The notes beneath the pieces were generated by a model. It did no database searches and was not told the DNA's origin. It saw only the letters and a list, made by a program, of their open reading frames with translations. Shown here one piece after another: positions 58,080 to 64,000 of a stretch of 64,000 nt of DNA (position 1 is the first letter of the stretch; every line of letters begins with the position of its first letter). Source of the stretch: Nephrocerus scutellatus. Taxonomy: Eukaryota; Arthropoda; Insecta; Diptera; Pipunculidae. The DNA lies in contig OX352764.1 in assembly GCA_947095585.1 (NCBI GenBank), forward strand, positions 7,735,001 through 7,799,000, given 5' to 3'. The translations under genes and the position numbers were made by a program.

Positions 58080-59954
58080 AACTTAACTATACCTTGTCGT
58101 AGTCTTGCTGGAAATGATCCAATAACTGCTCGATAAATGCTAAGCATTTATATCAAAAGCTGCAATTATTTTATTGAAAATGGCAACACTATTGTGCGGC
58201 AAATTGTTCTTCTATGCCACTGCATTTAGGTTAGAACGTAAATCGCTCTTCTGCTCGACATAAATAAAAGCTGAACGCTCGTTGAAAATCCCCCGGCGAA
58301 TATCCATCAAAATCCAAGCACCTAGCCAAATAGACTGTGCCGCTGAACTAGCGATGGAGGAGGAGATAGAGGAGCATTTTTGATAAAGTAGGTTATGTGA
58401 TAAATGTTGGAAAAGTTGCAAAATTGGTAAGGGGTTAAAACGCCCTACAGCTCCAGGGGTGCACCCAACATTCGTTTCACGCAGAAGCTCCATCTTGTTG
58501 GTTGGCACTATGCTTAACAGTACATGCATACATACACATATACACTGACTGGACTGCGATTACACGTGTCCCAACTGAACAATAGCACGACTCAGTTAAC
58601 ATAGAGAGCAAAAGAGATATATATCTATATAGAGAGGGAGAGAGAAAAGCCTGCATCAACATGGTTCCCAATGTGAACGAAAGAACGATAACGATGCGGC
58701 GAACGAACAAGGGTCGCCTTTTACCCCAAAACCCGGCTGACACGATTGAAGCTCGCGCCGTCGTCGTCGCCGTTATCGCCAGACTCATAGACCGAACGAC
58801 AACGGTTGGTTTCCCCATTGTCATTGATCGATGGTGGTCACGCAATTCGATTTGGTGCGACGTGAACGAGGAATGAACATGCGATGGACGACATTCCGTG
58901 CTGCCGGAAGGGTTTTCAGTGCCATACCACTCAACCGCCCACCAACCCCAAAGTATGTACGAGTGTGTGTTTGCACTTCATCGTGTCGCGCCGGCCGGCC
59001 GGGACTGACAAAACGGACGGAATTTGGTTCTGATTTACTGCTGCGACGGGTTGTCTCGTTGACGCCATTAGCTGGGGGGTATGTGTAGCGTTTATATGCG
59101 CGCAGATACATGTGTGTGTGTGTGGGGTGTGTTTTCCAGTCAGACGACACACTGCTGTAACAAGCTGTGTGTTTTTTGCTGACGACAGGCGGTGGGCATG
59201 GCAAGCACCACCACATTTTCCGCATTTCCGGAGCGGTGCCAAACTTTAATTTCATTGTCTGCAATTTTGCAAAGGCGACAACGGCGGCGGCAACGCCAAC
59301 GACGACAGAAATCAAACTAATAACTACAGTGGGGCAAGAAGAGAGGCATGTGATAGACGTATAGACGGAACTCACTTAGCACACTAGGTCGGTCGGTCGT
59401 TTGGTCTGCTGCTGTGGTTTATGAGCTATGTATGAGAGCGTTCTCCGGCAAACCCCACCGAACTTTTCAATTTGGCATACATTGGATGGGGGATGGGTTG
59501 GCGTCGCGTCGGATTTCCATTTGCTCTTCTGCTTCGTTATGGAATATAGTTTTTTTTTTTGGTTGTGTGTGCATCGGAGCATGCCCTTCAAGCCTTCTTG
59601 TAATCCTTAACATACAAGCACAAACAATGCACACATACTAATATCAATTAAGGCATTTAGTTACACTTTCGCATGTAATGCCATGCCATTTGTGCACTCT
59701 GTTGAAGCGGATTTTTTTAGTGCACGATTGCATAAAAATTTCAATATTGAAAGGTTACGTATACGCACCCAGATCTCACTTATCAGACAGACATTCGACA
59801 TTCTTCTAAACTGCCTCTTACGTAACTATTTTTGATTAAATGTTTTGAAATCAAATTTTCATTTCTTTAGTATATAGCTCTCATGTGATTAGAAAAATTA
59901 ACCTAAATAGGTCAAACTCTCAATCAAACATATCTCATAATCTTATAAATAGGG
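58080..59954. other. Non-coding stretch
   Basis: GTCGTC triplets at 58760-58775, GT run at 59111-59125, TA/GA runs at 58610-58640. Long minus-strand frames at 58477-59375 have low complexity and no known domain, so they are not called. Confidence 0.5.
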
Positions 59955-61660
59955 GCAAATTGCATTGGGTAGTGCACAGCTTCAAACCTCAATACAAATC
60001 TGCAGGATCAGACGGCATAATTCCGAACTGCAAAGGACTTCGGATATTATGGTTCCTTTGCTAGAGACAATTCTACAGAGCTTTCTTCATCGGGCCCAAA
60101 TTACAGATCTACATATGAAGAGAAGTGAAAGTCGTTTTCATGCCCGAAAGCCGGCAAATGCAGGCATGATAATCCAAAAGATCTCAAACTCATCAGCCTA
60201 TCATCGTTTCTTTTAAAGACACTAGATAGACTGATTGATCTCCACTTACGCACTCGCATTGGATAAGAGACCTCTATCTACTGATCGGGATGCATATTGC
60301 AAAGGCAAATCTCTTACATAATGCTTATAACAAGCTAACTAGATGAGCAGATCGTTGTTGTCTGGGAGTATACCCCCACAAAACAGAACTTGTCCTCTGC
60401 ACTAGAAAATATAAAATGCCACATGTTGACTTACCCTAACCATGCCAAATATCTGCGTATTATTCTGGACAGAAAGCTAAGCTGGAAACCCAATATACAA
60501 GAAAGAGTTCGCAAAATCACAGTGGCACTCTTCTCCTGTAAAAACAGCCATTCGTAACAACTGGGGTCTTCAACCTCATATCACTCATTGGCTATATATA
60601 CACTTCTGTACGGTGTGTGGTTGTCTGGTGGACTGCCTTTAAGAAAGCAGTATATCGGGACAAGCAAAGAAAAGTTCAACCATCGGCTTGTCTATGTATG
60701 AGCGGAGCACTCGGCACCAACCCCTCCGCTACACTGAACATTCTATTCAACCTAATACCACTCGACATCATCAGCAGACAAGTTGTTGCTAGCGCGGTTG
60801 TTCGCCTCAAGAAGGTGAAGAAGGTGGTATCTTGGAAGATGAATTTATCAGTTTTTATACTGACGGTTCAAAAACTGATGCTGGCAGAGTGATGGTAGGC
60901 AGAGTGGTTTTCTCAAAAAGGCTAAATATTAGTTCATCCTCTCCGTCTTTCCAATCACTGTAGTGTCTTTCAAGCAGAAATCATGGCGACAAAAGAAGTC
61001 CTGTCTTGGCTGAAGAGAAAAGTGATATCCACTAAGGATATCCGTATCTTCTCGGATAATAGAGCAGCTTTGAGATCCCCAGAGTCAGTCTCTACGAACT
61101 CTATTGTAGCCCTAGACTGCCGATCATCTCTCAGGGAGATGGCGGAGCAGTTCAACATTCACTTGTATTGGGTGCCGGCGCATAGGGACATTTTGGGGAA
61201 CTGTAGGGCCGATGAACCCGCCAAAATTAGTACTACGCTGCCGCTTCCACCTGAAAAGGGTTCATTAGGCCTACCGATTGCTACATGTAAACTCATGTTA
61301 AAGCAGGATGCTATTGAGAAAACCAACCTTAGATGGACTTGTGTAGCGACAAAACAGATCTGGCCAAAACCGAATCCGAAACGCTCCAAGTGTTTGATCT
61401 CTATAAACAGCTTGCACATAAGGTGTTATTACATGCATGCAGCATGGCTTGGTATGTCTTCCAATGTCTTCTGCAGAAGCTGCATGGACGAGAAGGATGA
61501 AGAGACCATTCTTCACCTTCTCTGCCCATGCACGACCTTAACGATTTGTCAAGGACTGACATAAAAATTCTTCTAAGCATCATTCGAAGATCCAACTGAT
61601 TCAACGAGTAGGGCGAGAAATCCTCTTGATACATGTGACATAACAATGGACAATAATTGG
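59955..61660 (+). pseudogene. RNase H-type non-LTR retrotransposon relic (LOA/R1-like), longest copy
   Basis: Pieces in order over several frames: FKPYKSAGSDGI, LETILQSFLHRA, NPKDLKLISLSSFLLKTLDR (early RT blocks), then after an internal deletion KYLRIILDRKLSWKPNIQE (thumb). RNase H follows: VFQAEIMATKEVLSWLKRK, RIFSDNRAALRS, LDCRSSLREMAEQFNIHLYW, VPAHRDILGNCRADEPAK. The tail reads KRSKCLIS and FCRSCMDEKDEETILHLLCP. In the RNase H part a 193-codon frame (60983-61564) is still open. VPGH has become VPAH and the palm catalytic YADD region is deleted. Ends in CAATGGACAATAATTGGTCT near 61650, as at 34.78 and 49.32 kb. Confidence 0.85.
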
Positions 61661-61689
61661 TCTAAGTGGGACGGTTTCATGCCGACCTA

Positions 61690-61855
61690 TATGGCAACAC
61701 CTCGACCCTGTGCCCGATTAATTCCAGTTTTTTATAGAAAGCGTTGTCATCGGAGATGCAAAGTTTGATTTGAATCGGGCTTTAGGAAGTGGATTGAAAT
61801 TCGATTTCAAGATTTGGCCCAAACAGACAGTTCATTGGACCAAAAGGGCAACCCT
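61690..61855 (+). repeat. Dispersed repeat R1x, copy 4, partial
   Basis: GACCCTGTGCCCGAT, AAAGCGTTGTCATCGG, AATCGGGCTTTAGGAAGTGG and TCAAGATTTGGC match the repeat at 33 and 51.6 kb. The terminal GCGAAGTTAATA is absent. It directly follows the 3' end of the 60 kb retroelement. Confidence 0.7.
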
Positions 61856-61930
61856 GTTGGTGAGTTATGCGGGTGAAGTGCGTGAGTAACGAGTATGTGG
61901 TAACGAGGTTTTTCCTGCCTGCGTGGCATC

Positions 61931-62375
61931 GCGTGATATCGTAACGATGGGTTACTAGCGATGCATCCGTGGCACCGCGCTGTGTCGTAGCTATGGTGTT
62001 ACTAGCGATAATTGCGTGATATCGTAGCGATAATCGTCTAATATCGTAGCGATGATAGCGTGATATCGTAACGATGGGTTACTAGCGATGCATCCGTGGC
62101 AACGCGCTGTGTCGTAGCTATGGTGTTACTAGCGATAATTGCGTGATATCGTAGCGATAATCGTCTAATATCGTAGCGATGAGGTTACTAGCGATGTCTC
62201 CGTGGCAACGCGTTGTTTCGTAGCGATGATCGCGTAATATCGTAGCGATGGGGTTACTAGCGATGCCTCCGTGGCAACGCGTTGTGTCGTAGCGATGGGG
62301 TTACTAGCGATGCCTCCGTGGAAACGCCTTATGTCTTAGCAATGGGGTTACTAGCGATGCTTCCTTGGTTCAGCT
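61931..62375. repeat. TAGCGATG satellite with a 127-bp higher-order unit
   Basis: The short words TCGTAGCGATG and TTACTAGCGATG.CTCCGTGGCAACGCG recur throughout. A 127-bp block beginning GCGTGATATCGTAACGATGG at 61931 recurs almost unchanged at 62058. Then about 45-bp units without the GATATCG part follow to 62375. The left edge (61890-61930) shows degraded copies. Confidence 0.9.
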
Positions 62376-63261
62376 TCAGCGGAAATGGCAAGGTAAGTAC
62401 TAATAAACTATCAAGTTATGGACTTGGGACTGAAGTCAAGCGTTTCTGACCACGTGCTCCTGTTATACCCTGACAATTGCTCGAAAAGTTAAAAAAAATC
62501 GTTGTTGGTATGCAGGATCACTTCCTTTGTATTGTTTTGTGCTGTTTTGTTGTTGTTAATATTATCAATTAATTATTTATATGATATTAATTATTAATTA
62601 ATTATTTATATTAATAAATTATTATTTTTGTCTTTCTGTCGGTTTATATGCCATTCTGTCACCCTTTTCATTTTAATGCTGTGAGTTGAAAGTCTCGTAC
62701 GCGTTTTTGTGGAAGACTTTTCGTGGGCGGGTCTTGAGGGGTTTATGAGATGGCCTTGAGGGGATCTTATGGTGGTTTTAACAGGGTCTTAAGTGGGATC
62801 TTGAAGGAGATTTAGGTTTTATATGTTGCCTTTCTCATTTTTATTGTAATGCGGTTGCTTGCCGTTGTTGTGTGATTAGACATTCCGCTGGATTGTATTC
62901 TTTACACACACTGTGTTTTTGTTCGATGCCATCGCTTTTGGGTTTTAAAACATACGAGTATTTATGATTTCCAACAGTTTTCAAACTCATTTGATGTTGT
63001 TCGTTGTCGTACGATTTAGTGCGTCATCGTTTTCTTATCACCCAAAAATGGTACGAGATCAGCTGTGTTGTCCATTACGTTAGTTGTTGTTGTTGTTGCA
63101 ATCTTTGCTCTTCTCGTTATATTTTTTGGTGGTTGTTTTGTCCAATGCAATATGATTGGTCAATCTCTATGCTGCATATTAGCTCGTAGCTGAGAACCAC
63201 AACAGAGCAAAAAAATGGCTGCTGAGCAAATACTTGAGTGAGTTATTTTTCTGGATGACGT
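62376..63261. other. Non-coding stretch
   Basis: AT-palindromic run at 62560-62625 and GTTGTTGTTGTT at 63085. No gene recognised. Confidence 0.5.
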
Positions 63262-63612
63262 CATCGGTAACTCTCGATGACCACAGTAGTGGCTAACATG
63301 TTTGTCTAACTTTGTGTGATTTTGGAAGTAAACAAACTCTCGATGACCACATTGGTAGCTTACACATATGACTAACTTTGTGTGATTTGGGAAATAAACA
63401 AATGCATGACATTCGTTTTTTGTGGTCAATATTCTCTCCAAATGACCACAGTAGTGGCTAACATATTTGTCTAACTTTGTCTGATTTGGAAAATAAACAA
63501 ATTCTCGATTACCACAGTGGTGGCTAACATATATGACTAACTTTGTGTTTACAATAGTGTGGTTTGGGAAATAAACAAATTCATGACATTCGTGGGCAAT
63601 ATTCTCTCCAAA
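63262..63612. repeat. Tandem repeat, 165-bp higher-order unit of two about 66-bp monomers
   Basis: GATGACCACAGTAGTGGCTAACAT-type monomers occur at about 63276, 63342, 63441 and 63507; a GCATGACATTCGT...AATATTCTCTCC spacer follows each pair. The minus strand is open across the array (63160-63630, 156 codons) with repeated peptide EFVYFPNHTKL and YVSHYCGHRE. No known domain. Confidence 0.85.
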
Positions 63613-64000
63613 GAATTTTGTTCCCCACAAGGTGGTGAAAAATTTAACACTCAGTCAGAGAGTATCTTACTCTCTCCCTTTATTAATAGCTGGCATGTCG
63701 TCTCTATTGATTGTGTAAACTTTGATTAATGAACTTTGACATCGATTCATCTGGAATAAAAGAGTGAGAAAGATACTCACAATTTGTATTAATAATTATT
63801 CTGCGGCACGATAGCTACGTGAACGTCTGAAGTTAACACATGAAAGGTGGGATTCCAATTTCCAACATGCAAACTTGCAATTGCCAAATGACCAAACCCG
63901 ATCGTTAACAGTGTCAGTGTCAGTATGTAAGAAAATTTGTCAAGCTTCAGCTGAGCCACATTCTTCCACTTGCCATTGCCATTGTCATTTAATTAAGTCG
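63613..64000. other. Non-coding stretch to window end
   Basis: Nothing recognised. Confidence 0.5.

Noticed and set aside
58821..59375. 184-codon minus-strand open frame
   Set aside because: Val/Ala and Thr-His runs come from GTC and GT simple repeats; several overlapping frames on both strands; no known domain.

Overview
The window looks like a gene-poor intergenic or intronic stretch from an insect, most likely a higher fly. Base composition is AT-rich. Runs of CAG/CTG, GT, GATA, ATGT and ACAA are scattered throughout. The recognisable coding remnants are all transposon-derived: non-LTR reverse transcriptases with or without RNase H, mariner-type transposases, and a piggyBac-type transposase. 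Every one carries stops, frameshifts or deletions. I found no convincing intact host gene, no rRNA, no tRNA and no bacterial-type operon. The genus cannot be fixed from sequence alone.

Layout. 0-11 kb: mostly unassigned DNA with a reverse-transcriptase relic (3.3-3.9 kb, +), an RNase H-class non-LTR RT relic (4.0-4.4 kb, -), a possible Harbinger-like terminal-repeat element (6.4-7.25 kb), a second RT family (7.3-8.0 kb, -) and a long decayed RNase H-type non-LTR element (9.1-10.4 kb, -). 11-14 kb: a weak candidate exon (11.84-12.24 kb) and one copy of a long unassigned interspersed repeat (12.6-13.6 kb) broken by a mariner fragment. 15.6-16.8 kb: an unassigned dispersed repeat beside a three-unit satellite. 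19-25.8 kb: mariner N-terminal relic, two RT relics, and a piggyBac relic split by a GC-rich minisatellite. 26.8-35.2 kb: further RT relics, one lying between inverted arms, dispersed repeats, a second block of the minisatellite and a 45-bp mariner-like hairpin. 37-43 kb: three different tandem repeats, one made of triplicated reverse-transcriptase sequence. 43.7-51.8 kb: mariner relics, including one with both ends and a nested retrotransposon tail, and a GATA array. 53-58 kb: degenerate tandem repeats, a 360-bp ACAA array and the second copy of the unassigned long repeat. 60-64 kb: the longest RNase H-type non-LTR relic, then two satellites.

The genes do not act together as a pathway. The biology visible here is genome turnover: insertion, 5' truncation, nesting, internal deletion and local tandem amplification. 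The most unusual items are (1) the piggyBac transposase whose middle is replaced by a tandem array that also reads as a repeated peptide; (2) a roughly 0.8-1.0 kb repeat family with two opposite-strand copies and a protein-like conserved segment I cannot name; and (3) the tandem triplication of an RT catalytic segment. Family names below are assigned by reading motifs by eye; no database search was possible.
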